From positions 89,994,588 through 90,058,587 of the forward strand of contig CM066987.1 of NCBI GenBank assembly GCA_033977485.1: a DNA stretch of 64,000 nucleotides. Reading direction: 5' to 3'. Positions 1 through 12,707 of the stretch are shown in pieces (positions within the stretch are counted from its first letter, which is position 1; every line of letters begins with the position of its first letter). Below the pieces are notes generated by a model. That model saw only the letters and a program-made list of their open reading frames with translations. It was not told the DNA's origin and made no database searches. Position numbers and translations under genes: made by a program. Source of the stretch: Hydrangea macrophylla (Eukaryota > Streptophyta > Magnoliopsida > Cornales > Hydrangeaceae).

Positions 1-420
1 TTAGTATAAAAATATCCTAGGAGGTTTTGAAATGAAATTTGAAGTCCAATTGAAGTCCGGAAGTCCTCTGGAACTTTCGTCGTCTTTTGAAATTAAACGA
101 CTTCTTTTTCAAAATTGCTTTTCAATGCGCATCGATTTCAAACTTTCTTTAAAATGAATCTCTGGATACCCAGAATACTGCATTTGGAACACTTCGTGTT
201 CATATAACCCTGAGTGAATATGAATTCTGAGAGACGATTTTGACAAAACTAGGATTTATGCATAGAAAAGGGCTTTTGTGAACTTGAGGTCACTTTTCAA
301 ATTTTGATCCTTCGATTGTTTGGAATCTAGTACCTTCCATGGGGTACTTTTCATCATTGAATCCTCCAAGACATTGTCCACGCTAAATCCTATCAGTGCG
401 GTCAAAATTGGGTGTCTATA
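1..420 (-). repeat. Tat-A 3' LTR, first 420 bp only
   Basis: This matches 9284-9703 through its whole length. Read on the minus strand it starts TATAGACACCC where the other LTR starts TGTAGACACC, so the conserved TG terminus has a G-to-A change. The rest of this LTR, about 2.9 kb judging by the 5' LTR, lies to the left of the window. Confidence 0.85.
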
Positions 421-434
421 GTTTGCCCCTCTTT
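421..434 (-). other. Tat-A polypurine tract
   Basis: On the minus strand this reads AAAGAGGGGCAAAC and directly abuts the LTR start. It is the expected plus-strand DNA primer of a Ty3/gypsy element. The AGGGGCAAACT-TGTAGACACC junction is typical of Tat elements (from memory). Confidence 0.75.
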
Positions 435-1048
435 GGCTGAGCTTGTTGTGAACAACGTGAATTGCAAGTGTGTGCCAAAGCTAAAAGGCACCCAATAACC
501 AAACTGAGAGGTTTTAGGAAAAACAAAAATCTGCAAAAATCAAGAAATTCAAAATCTGAGAAAATACAAAAATTACGAAAGCAATAATGTAATGTAATGT
601 TGGGTAGAGGCTGCTAAGTCAAAGGTGCTGCTGGTCATGCTCTGTTGGAGCTGCCTACGTATCCTTTCCAGGAATTAGACTAGGGCATAGTTCGAGCACG
701 TGAAGAGACGAAAAAAATACACAAACAACAGTACAGATGAAATTCTCCTATCCTAGGATGCTAATGCAGTATGAAAACATGAATGTATAAGTGCTAGAGG
801 ATTCGTCGTCAATAGTTCCCTAGATGCAAAATCTAATGAAAAGAATGTGACGACTCTCTCTCGCAGATGGAATTTTTTTTATGATGCTTTCATGATCTTT
901 ATATGAAGTAGAGGTGTCTATATTCTTTGGATAATCTGCAGAGACTGTGTGATTATCTTCGACGATAAGCTGACGCTGAGACTGAGAGTTCATGTTTGAC
1001 GATAAGCAGAGACTGAGACTGAAGGATTTTCTTTGATGATTTCTAGTA

Positions 1049-1660
1049 CGATTATCAAATGTAGAGGTCATCTCCTTTTGATGACTTCAAATGTTGAGGG
1101 CGTCTCCCAATGACGAATTTCAAAAGTAGAGGGTGTATCATTATAATCATAATTAGAAGTAGAGGACATCTCCAAACGACGACTTTGAAATGTAGAAAGT
1201 GTATCCATTTGATGGTTTTCAAATGTTGAGGGCATCTCCATACGACGACTTTGTGAAGTAAAAGGCATCTCCTTACGACGACTTTCTGAAGTAGAGGGCA
1301 TCTCCTTACGATGACTTTGTGATGTAAAGGGCATTTCCTTACGATAACTTTCTGAAGTAGAGGGCATCTCCATACGACGACTTTCTGAAGTAGAGGGCAT
1401 CTCCTTATGATGACTTTGTAAAGTAAAGGCGTCTCCTTACAACAAATTTCTAAAGTAGAGGGCATCTCATTATGATGACTTTGTGAAGGAAAGGCATCTC
1501 CTTACAATGACTTTTTGAAGTAGAGGGCATCTCTTTACGATGACTTTGTGATGTAAAGGCATCTCTTTACGACGATTTTCTAAAGTAGAGGGCATCTCCT
1601 TACGATAACTTTGTGAAGTAAAGGGCGTCTCCTTACGACGACTTTCTGAAGTAGATGCTT
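1049..1660. repeat. 33-bp minisatellite in Tat-A
   Basis: About 18 degenerate head-to-tail copies of a 33-bp unit, typified by gtagagggcatctccttacg followed by acgactttctgaa. Because 33 is a multiple of three, stop-free stretches appear in more than one minus-strand frame as 11-residue peptide repeats (for example KEMPSTSESRR). The site is close to the 3' LTR; Tat-B has an unrelated 154-bp array at the equivalent place. Confidence 0.85.
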
Positions 1661-2639
1661 CTGTTAGCTCAATCGATCCAACATTCCTTCTGAATAAAGG
1701 TACAATAGATGCTAAAGAAAAGTGTTCATAGATTATGATCCATCTCTGAAGGTTGGCAAGTGCCGATTTCTGGCGAAACAACTGATTAGCGGATACCCAT
1801 TTTGATTCATAGATTCTGAAATATGCCCTCTTTCTTGAGGTAATTCATGGATGATGTTTGAAAGTTCTTTGCTGGGGAGATTTCTAGAATTTTAAGATAC
1901 AAGAACATAAGAAACCCTCGGACAACACAAGTTTTGAGTATATTCTGATGTAAGAGAGACAAGGGCTCATATTTTGGAAGCTTTGCTCATTCAAGATCTG
2001 AGACTCATATTGGTGCTTTGACCAGCTCATGCACGTTGGGTTCATTCCAACCTTTCCTGAATATCTTGACCCCGGTTTGAAGATCATGTCTTCCGATTTG
2101 TCCTTTTGAATCAATTATGTTTCTCATCAACCACTTGATTCTTTCACTGAACACTTCATCCTAATCATAATTAATTGATGTAATAGCCGTGTTTGGAACT
2201 TCTGCTAGTATCCACCTTTGGATGCTCTTAAAATTTGAAAATTCATTATAGATCATTATGGACCCACACACTCGAGATCACGACAGACTAGACGACGATA
2301 GACTAGACCATGACAGAGGTTGACAGACATTGACACAGGAAGATGACACTCTTGTCACTGAAATAGAAGTTTGGAGGAAAAAAACTCAATTTTCATAACT
2401 TAACGCGCATTTGTCATGCTTAACGTATCTCTTTGCTTTCATGTGCACTTATCATCTTAGTGCAATAATACTCAGTTGATAAAATAATGCTTTAAAAATA
2501 CTCCATATGGATTTTAATCAATCCTTTGCTTTTTTCTGAAATATGCTTTGAATTAGTGCCTTAGCTTATAGAATATGAGACAATTCATTTCAAATGTTTT
2601 CAAAGATATAAGAATTTGCTTATAATGTGAAAGGGTGTA

Positions 2640-3520
2640 CAGGTGAACGATGTTTACCCCTAGTTGACGGGGATAAGTGGAAGTTTGGGCAAACGCAGTT
2701 TGCCCCTAGTGTGGTAATGATATCTCGAGGCACTGGGCTAACTTGAAAGCTTTCCCCTAGTTTGCAAGGTTCAGGGACCAAGAGCTTGGGAAGCTCGCCT
2801 ACTTATCCCCAAGTGGGAATTAGGTCCAAAGTAGTTCGGCCAAGGTTTGAAGGAAAGTATTTGAGATGTAGCTGAGTGTTTCAAGAGCAGTGATCGAACC
2901 GAGTAGGTTGCCTACGTATCCCTAAGTAGGAATTAGGTAGAGTGTAGTTCCTTGAAGGCTAGAGGTTTTGAAAGAGCAAGGATTCAAGAATTGAGGGGCT
3001 TTTCAAGCCATGTCATTAGACAGATCTTCTGAAGCAAGTCACTTGTGGTAGCGTTGAAAGAAACTAAACTACCTCTCCCTCTTTTTTTTTTCTTCTTCTT
3101 TTGTTTTTACGGCTGATTCTTTTCACCTTTTCACCTTTTCACTAGCCAGCCAATTTTACATCTCTCATCATACACTATTCACATTTTCGGAGCAAGATTA
3201 GCCCTTCAAATCTTTGGGCATACTTAAAGAAATTATAAATCACAACTTTGGGACAATTTGTGTTCCCGATTTCTCAATCTTCTTCATTCTCCTTCCTCTT
3301 CTTCTCTTCTTTCTTTTCTTTTCTTTTCTCTCTAAAGTTTTGACTGGCTACGATCAGGTTCTTGAAAACAAGTAAATTTTTTTTATTTTTTTTATGCTCT
3401 AACTTTTGCCCAGGCACCCTTTTGGATTTCATCCTAGCGAGCTCTTTTTTTTTTCTTTTTCTTTTTCTTTTGTGTTCTAACTTTTGCTTAGCGCCCTTTC
3501 GGGTTTTCATCCTAGCGAGC
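2640..3520 (-). other. Conserved Tat 3' non-coding module (copy in Tat-A)
   Basis: Blocks such as ACCCCTAGTTGACGG, TATCCCCAAGTGGGAATTAG, CCTACGTATCCCTAAGTAGG and GAGCTCGCTAGGATGAAA recur, in the corresponding orientation, at 58180-58760 downstream of the Tat-B integrase. The order of blocks is the same after allowing for strand. This links the pol-less Tat-A to coding Tat elements. A role in transcript 3' ends or packaging is only a guess. Confidence 0.6.
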
Positions 3521-4159
3521 TCCTTTTTTTTGGAAAGAAATAGTTGATTTGAAATGTTTGGCTACCATTAAGGACAAAGTGTACATGGCTTGCAGTTTAG
3601 ACAGGTTTGAATGACTCATTTTTCTGGGCTCAAGATTTCGAAATGGGAAATCAGGGATTTAAGCTAGTCCCGAGTTACTATCAAGCATAACATTTCAAGA
3701 TTTAAGCTAAAGCATCTCAAGATTCTTAAAGTAAGACTAATCAATTCTTAGCTATCTTCAGGATTAGCGAAAAATCAACTTTGATTCTTTTAGGATTCTT
3801 TTCAATGGAAAAAAATTTATCAACAGAGTATTTTTCACAATAATCAGAGAAATGACACTAATCAGCTTAGTGATTCATTCATTCATGACTAGGTGCATTA
3901 GATCAAGTAAATGAAGATTTTGTTTCATTACTTTAAAATGGAGGGTTTAGAGTACTCAACATAGACTCAAACACAAATTGATGATAGACAGACTCGACAA
4001 TAAGACTCAAAACTAACTCGACTGGACTAAACTCAACTTGATCTCAAGTGGAGTGTCACTGTGACTTGGTTATTCCTCTTTAAACCTTCATCTGGCTTCA
4101 ACAAGTAGCTATTTCAAACATCATCACAACACTACCCCTTGTTAGCTCTCCCAAGTTCT

Positions 4160-4912
4160 TCATTCTTGAATTCTTTGGCTAATTCCTCGGGCCTTTTGAG
4201 GTGGAGGAATGATGATACCCTTTTCGATTAAGTCCTGAATTTCATGCCTAAGCCTCCAGTATCTATATGTGCTATGCCCACAGCTTTGATGGAAATCGCA
4301 GTAGTACTCAGTCTTGAAGTTTTGTGAAAGTGGATCAGGTTCTGGCTTGGGTTCCAGCTTCTTCAAGTACCCTTTTCTAGTATTTTTTTCAAGTGCGCTA
4401 CTCAGGGACATTCCTAGCTCAGAAAATTCTCTCTTCTCTTTCTTTTGCCCTTGATTCTAGTTTCCCCTTGCAACTTTGGTATTCTTTCCCCATTACTGTT
4501 GAATTAGTCTCTTTGGCAATTGTGGTACCCATACATCGAAATCAGGCAATGGATATTTGTTCAAATGAGGTGGCCCTTTGAACTTTTTCGAAGGCCTTGC
4601 ATTGGGTATATCAAATAATCCCAACTTATCAAGCTTGTGGTCATCAACTCTTCTACTCTCGCGGGTCACATTCTCCAGTATACCACTCTTGGTGAATTTC
4701 TCAAAGGTTTCCTTATCCAGAGTTTGTATTCCTAGATTAGCCAATCTTTCAAACCACTCATTATCATCACAAGGTACAAGAGGTGGAGTCTGAGGTGTTG
4801 CGTCAGTTAATTGCTTTATCACACCCATCATTTTCACAAGCAGTTCACTGATTTTGTTGATAGTAGATTCCATAGCAGTCATCCTAGCATCCATATCAGC
4901 TTCATGTGTCAT
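4160..4912 (-). pseudogene. Tat-A gag remnant
   Basis: Two minus-strand open segments in the same direction (4912-4493 and 4411-4160) are separated by stops. The first begins with a short coiled-coil-like stretch (MTHEADMDARMTAMESTINK) of the sort seen at the start of Tat Gag. The second carries the Cys/His segment CDFHQSCGHSTYRYWRLRHE followed by IQDLIEKGIIIPPP, which corresponds to the CTYHQAPGHNTDDC...RLRHDIQDLI segment of Tat-B Gag at about 52770-52860. The central retrotransposon gag domain is missing, as are protease and pol. It is therefore an internally deleted, inactive gag. The Tat assignment is good; exact ends are approximate. Confidence 0.75.
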
Positions 4913-6324
4913 CTTTCCAACCCTGATTAATTCGGCTGATCTTACCTCAAACTCTTATTTGATCAAACGACTGTTCAGAGCTCTGACCCAAGAGGGAGTA
5001 CAACTTTTTGGTCCTATCTTCTTTTCTAGTTTATTAGGGATTTTCAAATAATCAGGTATTTTTATTGCAAAAGAATTTTCAAAGACTGATATTTACAAAA
5101 GTGGTTTTACAAAGATGGAGAATCAAAGATGCAAAATCATTTCTTTTTCAAAAACATTTTCTAAAATCAAAGAAATTTTTCTAAAAAAAAAAAATTCACT
5201 TTAAGTTTCAAAATTCTGAGGAAAACAATTCGTTTCTTTTCGAAAGTATATTAGAGGCGTTGAACTCGTGATCAATGCTCGTGTAGTGTATGCAATGCAG
5301 ATGAAATGCAATCTAATCTAAATGCAATGCACTTTAATCTAGCTTAGAACTGCCATATCAGCATATAAACACATAAGATTCCTTGAGTATACTAATCACC
5401 TTACTAATCCAATCATCATCCAAGGATTTTTAGCTTTAAAATTCTTGATGGCTCATGTTTACAAAATTGAATTTTTCATGAAGATCTTCAGAGCAAGGGG
5501 GAGATTTGTAATTTTTAAAAAGCACTTTTGAACCATCCATGCTTGTGGTGCGAAATCATGATTCTTTAAAATCAAGGCATGAAATTGGAATTTCTAAAAT
5601 CTGAGAGGAAAAATTCGAAATTAAATCATCAAAGTAGGAATTTTGAAATTCTCTAAAATCTAGGCAAAATTTTTGGAAGAATTTTGTGAAACTGAATTCC
5701 AAAGTGAATTTTCAAAAAGGAGTATTCCCGGGATTTTTCAAAGACTTGGGTTTTTCAACGAAGTGCTAGCATTTTTGAAATTTTCAAAAATCATCCTCGA
5801 ATAATGATTGGATGTTTTGATAAAGACCATATTACCCTAGAGGAATCTACCATACAAGGTTTGATGATGCCTTCACATACACATCCTCATCATCCACATA
5901 ATCCCTTACGGGCAAACGCAAATAATTCATCTCATTGTCCTATTCAAAGATCATAATCAAGATACTAATTGAAGGGTTCTATAGAAACGATATACAAAGA
6001 CTGGGATTTAGTCTCATAAATAATCCATTAGCAAGCTCAGTGGTGTGTGTGACCGCCTCCCCGAGGGCATGCTGTTCACACATAGGCTCTATATACCGCA
6101 CGCAGTACAAGGCTAACGGTGACTACATGCTAGCAAAGTCTCTTGACAAATGGAGGAAATGGGGCCCTCCATCCTCAAGGCAATGGTCTTAAGCAGTTGC
6201 GGTGAAAGAACAATGCAAGTGGAATTGCAGGCAGAAACAACATGATTATTGAATTAACAACAAGGATATTTATTGGCTCAAGTCAAACTCTCGAAGAACA
6301 AGAAACCAACGGTTTCATGTTCAA
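4913..6324 (-). other. Tat-A 5' leader between PBS and gag
   Basis: This 1.4-kb AT-rich stretch has no recognisable coding domain. Leaders of this length are normal in Tat elements. A small plus-strand ORF near 5935-6192 has no supporting features. Confidence 0.55.
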
Positions 6325-6343
6325 ATCCCCAGACGAGTCGCCA
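6325..6343 (-). other. Tat-A primer-binding site
   Basis: The minus strand reads TGGCGACTCGTCTGGGGAT, three bases inside the end of the 5' LTR. It differs at two positions from the Tat-B site TGGCGACTCTGCTGGGGAT. The TGG start pairs with a tRNA CCA end. Tat/Ogre elements are reported to use tRNA-Arg-type priming; I recall this and have not checked it. Confidence 0.8.
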
Positions 6344-6346
6344 GAT

Positions 6347-9300
6347 TGTGGACCGTGAAATGTGGGAAGGGGATCCTGGTGTTCCTTGATAGTGTCCCGA
6401 GACGGATCCAAGGAGCACACTTCAAGGAACTAGAACTTTCTCACGCGATCCTAGAGACAAAGAATCGTCACATAATTTTTATCGAGAATTAGGAAACCCA
6501 AGTTTGACTCGCCCAAAATTGAATAAGGTTACTCGCCCTTCATTACCAGAAACAAGGTTCAGGGGTCTTGGTACAAGAGGGGAAGGAGCCTGAGCAAGAA
6601 TAAAGCACCCCCTCCTCGCCCTACTGAATGATAGGCCTTGATTCAAATATCCTTGTTTTTAATTCATAATTGGTGTTATTTTCTTAAACATACTAGATAA
6701 TATATACATGGTAAAAAAGAACATCTAATGAAAATCATTTCAAGAGATTAAATCAAATAGCAATCAGATGTACATGCAATACAAGAGAAAGATATACTCA
6801 CAGTGGCTAGTCTCGCCCGGGACCAATGCAAATAAAGGAAACGTGTCATGATATGCAAAAGGGAACGAGAAGACTTACATTGCGTTGACTCAAGCAGAGC
6901 CGCAAAAAGAAAAAGAAAGGAAACGTGTAATGCATTCATGCAATAATCCTAGATAAGATGTCTCTAACATATAAGCATATAAACAGAGACTATCCTAAAG
7001 GAATTGTGTCATTGAAAACAAAGTTGTAAACCTAGAAAAATTCTAAGAGAAAGGATAGAGATAGTATACGATACATGGTACTCAGCCACATGTAGATGAG
7101 GCAACCTCACAAATTGAAGTCCGGATCTACGGGATTCAATTCTCTGCACTAATACACCAAGGAATACCCAAGTATTGCAAAAATATAAGCAAACAAATGA
7201 TATGCATGAAAAACAAGGAAAACATGTCATCAATCAAATTTCCAGATTAAGCAACCTCTAATGAATCCAATCAAAAGTAGTCTTAAATCTTTACAGAAAG
7301 TTAGATACATGTCTTAGGGAACTTTTCCAAAAAGTAGGACCTCATCATTATTTTTGAAGTTTGAGAAATAAGAGTTTTTGGAACAGTGGATTAGGACTGT
7401 CCACAATTCTTGTAAAACTCATAATTAATTCTACAAAACTCATGTGAAGCTCTATTTGATGTCAAAAGAAATCTATTCCATTATAGTTTATGAAAAAAAT
7501 AATCGAATGGACATGTCATGATCTTAAGGTCTCTGAAAAGTTGTTTTAAACAGACTCTGTCATTCTGGAAATTAGGTATCATTTGACAAAGGAATGCAAA
7601 ACATTATAGAAGTTCATAAATCATGTTAATCAAGTTAATCTAAGCTTTTGATCTCTCATCCATTTATTCTAGATGTTTTCTAAATCTAGCTTTATTCATT
7701 AATTATTGTTGAGTGATCAAGGTATGACCATTTTTTATACATAATCACGATTGTAGTTAAACTTCATAAATTCCAGAATAGTTGTATCAACTTCACACAC
7801 TTAGAAAATGATCTTAACTCGATCGTATGCTCATGATTTTACATCGGTGTGTAGATACATGAGTTAGGAATTGTCCCCAAAAAGCAGATCATCGATAACT
7901 ATCATAGATTTTATGAAATTCAAGTACAAAGAGACTATGTTCAAATCTGTCAATCGATTTCTCAATAATTTCTAAAAATAGCATATGGATCCTAAGGGTT
8001 CTCAAAATGGTTCGAATGAAAGCTAATTCATCAAAGTTTACCCAGAAAATTTGAAATCCATCAAACTATGGATTTTGATTAGCCAAATCCCATGGACAAA
8101 ACCAATCTTTTTTGCTGAATTTTAACTAGTTCATTATAAAGTGTGAGAAAAACATTTTAGGTGATGGTTGAAGGTTATTTGAGAGATCAAACTCATAGAT
8201 AAACTTAATTATCATGATTCCCAATTAATTTATCCCTCAAGTTCTATAAAGAACTGTAGATCATGGATCAAAGAAACTTACAAATATCCTATTGGAGATG
8301 AAATTGAATAGGAATTCTATGTTATAGGAATAATCAAGAGAAAAGTATGAACATAGGAATCATCCTTCTCATAGATCATACTTCCAAACCATCATGGAAT
8401 TCAAAGTAAATACATATATATTCGTGTATGCATGGATCTAAACTAAATAGAAGAATGAAATTAAAATTGAAAATCAAAGTGAAAATCAATCTCTAATTAA
8501 GAATTATCAACAAAATCAAAGAGGATTTGGATCTAGCTATGTGAGTGTGTGAAGAACAAGAGAGGAAGAAGATGAGTGTTCTAACAAAGAATTACAAAAG
8601 TAGGAATTAGAGATGAATTATGATGTCTACCTCTTGGAGGATTCTCAATTATGCAACCAAAGTTGATTTGAAGGGTCTTCTTCTTGAAGTATTCTTTAAG
8701 TTCTTCAAGCACTCATCCATGGAAGTTGAGGGAGGCAATTGATGTCACAATTGTTCTCTAATCTAATTATCTTGAGATTAGTTTTATGGGAATTTCATTC
8801 ACAATTCACTTCTTTTCTCTAGAAATCTCTCTTAAATTCTAAGTATATTCTTATTTCTTGCAAGTATATTCACTTGTATTCTACTTGTGTCTAATCTCTT
8901 GTGTTCTCAAAGATGATCTCATATGGATCTATATATAGAGTTTTGAAAACTTAACTCTTAAGTTTTAGAGTTAAAATAGGATTTTTAGAGATCAAAAAAT
9001 GGTTAAAACGGCAATTTCAGTGCCTAAACACAGTTTCTCGGCAATTTCCTCGAAGTGAGAACCTCCTGGAACAAAATAAAATGCAATGGAGAACACCACA
9101 TGGTGGAGGTTTTGGTGGGACCCGCTAGCCCTTACCCAAAATTTCCATCTACTATTCCTCACCCTTTAGTTGCCCACAAGCCCTGCTTCAAGTTTCATAT
9201 GCACTGCTTTTTCAGATTTTTGCAAAAATGCTTTTCGGTATCCAAAATCGTCTGTTTATGTACCGTTGGAAAGTTGTCGAGTTGAATTTTAGTATAAAAA

Positions 9301-9703
9301 TATTCCAAGTGGTTTTGAAATAAAATTTGAAGTCCAATTAAAGTCCGAAAGCCCTCTAGAGCTTTCATCGTCTTTTTGAAATCAAATGACTTCTTTTTCA
9401 AAATTGCTTTTCAATGCGCGTTGATTTCGAACTTTTCTTTAAAATGAATCTGTGAATACCCAGAATACTGCATTTAGAACTCTTTGTGTTCATATAACTC
9501 TAAGTGAATATGAATTCTGAGAGACGATTTTGAGAAAACTGGGATTTATGCATGGAAAAGGGCTTTTCTGAACTTGAAGTCACTTTCCGAAGTTCGATCC
9601 TTCGATTGTGTGGAATCCAGTACCTTCCATGGGGTACTTTCGAATCCTCCAAGATGTTGTCCACCCTAAATCCTATCCGTGTGGTCAAAATTTGGTGTCT
9701 ACA
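6347..9703 (-). repeat. Tat-A 5' LTR (3357 bp)
   Basis: It is bounded by TGTAGACACC at the right end (9703, read on the minus strand) and by CCACA just before the PBS at the left. The right-hand 420 bp match the 3' LTR at 1-420. The LTR is AT-rich and non-coding. A TATA-like CTATATATAG lies at 8929-8938, giving about 0.77 kb of U3 and a long transcribed R-U5. Confidence 0.85.
8929..8938 (-). promoter_or_regulatory. Probable TATA box of Tat-A LTR
   Basis: CTATATATAG, self-complementary, lies about 770 bp into the LTR on the minus strand. It is the best TATA match in the LTR. No transcription evidence is available. Confidence 0.45.
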
Positions 9704-9919
9704 TCATCTTCCAAGAAATTTTTATTTTTCCCTTTTACGAGGATAAGCTTCTTTCAAGTACTCCTCATGCACCCAATTAAGTTATTAATAATAAATCATA
9801 AACCATTTAAAAAAAGTAACAGAGGAATAAACATTCATACTAAGGAGAAATTGAAAAATCTTTACTCTATATAAGTTGAACATCATTTATGTTATGTAAC
9901 ACATAAAGATGTGCTTGGT

Positions 9920-12446
9920 TCAAGGACACACGGTCAATTTCAATGACATTAGCTCCTCCGAAAGTTTTTTCTTCATTTCTAGCAAATGGAACTCAGAACA
10001 AAACTCAATTGCCTCTTCTATGATATGACATTGGGCAAACCTTTCGCTTGATTTTTGTTTCTCACATAACCCTTCAACACTCTCATGTACCTATAATATA
10101 AATCATGATAAAGTTAAAATTACCATGTTGAGTACTTGCTAATGGTAGTAAATATTAAATCAAATGTTTTAATACACTGACCTCTCGGGTAAGTACGTCC
10201 ATCTAAAGAAAACCGAACCACCAAGTTCAACCTCTCTAACAAGATGCACCATCAAATGCACCATTATGTCGAAGAATGATGGTGGAAAGTATTTTTCCAA
10301 CAATCATAGTGTGACCACGAGCTCCTTTTGGATTTCTTGTAGCTTCTGCACATCCTCAACTTAGGCACAAATAGCATTGAAGAAGAAGCACACTCTGATA
10401 ATAGCTTATCTCACATGCTTTGGCAACACAACTCGTATTGCAATAGGAATAAGTTGTTGCATTAAGACATTGCAATCATGGGACTTAAGGCCATGCAATT
10501 TCAAATCTTCCATTGACACATAACTTCTAAAATTTGAAGAATATCCATCTGGGACCTTAAGCTCAAGCAACAATTTGCACACCATTGTTTTTTCTGCTCT
10601 AGTTAACGAATAATATGCTGGTGATAGGTACGTCCTTTTCCCCTTAACTTGCAGTGCCAAATCTTTCCTTAAACCCATTTCTACAAGGTCCTTACGACAA
10701 TTAACTCCATCATTTGTTTTCCCTACAATGTTGAGTAGGGTCCTAATGATATTATCACAAACACTCTTTTCAATGTGCATGATATCCAAGTTATGTCAAA
10801 TAGGCAGATGCTTCTAGTACTCGAGCTCAAAATAACTAGACTTCTTCTTCCAACTTGTAACGTCAACAATGTGCACATTTTCTTTCTTATTTCCTTTCTT
10901 CCTCATCTTTGATGTTGATTTCTTATTTTTAAAATTTTTCTTTCCCCATGAAACCTTGATCCCCCCCATATTTAATAATATCTGTTCACCGCTCAATGGT
11001 TCGGGATGTGACCTAAACACTTGATCACCATTAAAAGCCTTCTTTTTATTTCAAAACGGATGATTTTGTGGAAGATATCTTCTATGTCCTGTATAAATAC
11101 CCTTGCTACAATGTGTCAGTCTAAGAGAATATGTTTTCACATTGCATATTGGACAAGCAAAATATCCTTTGACGATACAACCAGACAAATTTCCATATGC
11201 GGGAAAATCGTTAATAGTCCACAATAACACGGCCTTTAAGGTGAAAGATTATTTTTGATAGGTGTCATAAGCCTCAACTCCATCCTCCCATAATGTTTTC
11301 AAATCATCAATCAGAGGTGCTAAATAAACATATGTATCATTGCCAGGTTGTTTGGTTGAATCAACATTGTCAACATCGTAAACTTTATCTTTATGCACAA
11401 CCACGGTGGAAAGTTGTATGTGTTCAACATAACAGGCCAACAATTGTACCTAGTACTAAGGGTACTGTACGGATTAATTCCATCCGCTGAAAGTGACAGC
11501 CATAGGTTTCTCAATTCTGCTACAAACTCGGGCCACTTATCATCAATTATTTTCCATGTTGGCGAGTCTGTTGGGTGACGCAATTGACCATCAATTTCTC
11601 TTCCTTTCGCATGCTATGTTAAATAATTTGTAGTCTGGGCAGATTGAAACCACCTTCTAAATCTTGGAATGGGTGGAAAGTACCATAATACTTTGGCTGA
11701 TACACCCTTGTTTTGTTTATCGTTTCTTTCTGTGGGCATATTTTTCTTCACCTTATACTTTGACACTCCACACTTTGGACATGTAGTTGAATCTTCATAC
11801 TCATTTCTATAGAGTATGCAATAATTGGGGCATGCATGTATTTTCATGTATTCTATTCCAAATGTAGACAAGATACGCTTAGCCTCAATGGTTGACAAGG
11901 GCAATTCATTATCTTCTGGGAGCATGTCGGAGAATAATGTTAGGATGTTGGAAAAGCTTTTATCACTCCACCCACTCTTGGCCTTAATATTGAAGAGCTT
12001 TACTTCTCCAGATAACTTAGTAAACTTTGTACAATCTTTATACAAAGGTTTCTTTGCATCTTCAAGCAATTTCTGGAATCCTTCAATACCACCTAAGGCA
12101 CTTTCATTTACAGACTGAACCTTTCTGTTGTTCTTGAAACATCATTAAAGGTCTCCCCTTCATCATATTTAGAGATAGGCTCGTCTACATTAAAATTTGG
12201 CGGCATTTCATTCCAATCCTCTTCCCTATGCCAGTTCCATATGGTGTAGCTGGGATCAATACCGTATCTAGTGAGATGAAATCAGATCTCTTTCAGTTCT
12301 AACTTATAAAAATTCTGACATTTAGTGCATGGACACCGAATTGAGTTCAGATCGTTCACACCATCATCAACAACATTAAGAAAATGTTGAACCCCTTCCT
12401 TGTATTCCTTCGAAAATAGTCTTTTTGTCATCCAAGATCTATCCAT
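9920..12446 (-). pseudogene. TNP2-like CACTA transposase with DUF4218 region, broken
   Basis: This encodes the DNA-cleaving transposase of CACTA elements. In minus-strand order I read a transposase-associated N-terminus starting MDRSWMTKRLFSKEYKEGV (ATG at 12446). Next come TNP2 blocks around GWSDKSFSNILTLFSDMLPE and ACPNYCILYRNEYEDSTTCP (about 12070-11610), MRHPTDSPTWKIIDDKWPEF (11583), a PLIDDLKTLWEDGVEAYD block (about 11300) and DIMHIEKSVCDNIIRTLLN (10789). DUF4218 follows, with FPPSFFDIMVHLMVHLVREV near 10250 and YMRVLKGYVRNKN near 10070. A GT-AG intron (10181-10091) joins codons cleanly inside DUF4218, giving ERYMRV. Several frameshifts and in-frame stops separate the blocks, so it is not functional as read. 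Confidence 0.9.
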
Positions 12447-12707
12447 GTCCTAGAACAAATATTGTAGCAACCTTTAATTTGCATGTTTTGTGTATATAAT
12501 CCTACTCCAACCAAAATAAAAGAGCAATGAATTCAATAAAAAAGGATGGGCCTCAAACTAATTGCTACACCATCTATGATGGTTAGAGAAATCCATCATA
12601 GAGCATAGAGTTCTACTGGCCTCATGAACTTAGAGATAGAAAAGAAAGGAACTCATAGAGCATGCATATATAGGGAATCATCATGAGCACATATGCAAGT
12701 CAGTGCA

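Larger units (their letters stand above)
435..4159 (-). other. Tat-A 3' untranslated region, no coding domain seen
   Basis: This 3.7-kb stretch lies between the gag remnant and the 3' LTR, where pol would be expected. I see no retroviral motif in any frame. It holds a 33-bp minisatellite (1049-1660) and a conserved Tat non-coding module (2640-3520). At 600-700 there is another block resembling the module (TGCCTACGTATCC followed by AGGAATTAGAC). Poly-T and TTTTC-rich runs near 3085-3120 and 3300-3530 produce short lysine-rich ORFs of no significance. Confidence 0.6.
1..9703 (-). mobile_element. Tat-A: pol-less Tat-clade Ty3/gypsy LTR retrotransposon, 3' LTR cut by window edge
   Basis: Positions 1-420 and about 9284-9703 are the same sequence (roughly 10% different by eye) and both end in a reversed TGTAGACACC-type LTR start, so they are the beginnings of two LTRs of one minus-strand element. 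A primer-binding site (6325-6343), a polypurine tract (421-434) and a gag remnant (4160-4912) fit this orientation. The internal region is only about 5.9 kb and shows no protease, RT, RNase H or integrase, so the copy is non-autonomous and would need proteins from a relative such as Tat-B. The clade is assigned from the PBS, the gag zinc-finger segment and the 3' non-coding module shared with Tat-B. Its target-site duplication cannot be checked because the left end is outside the window. Confidence 0.85.

Noticed and set aside
1049..1660. Repeat-protein gene encoded by 11-residue repeats
   Set aside because: Three overlapping frames are equally open and stops interrupt each. It is a minisatellite.
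3274..3547. Lysine-rich minus-strand ORF and its Phe-rich plus-strand partner
   Set aside because: Composition artefact of TTTTC-rich runs within the Tat 3' module.
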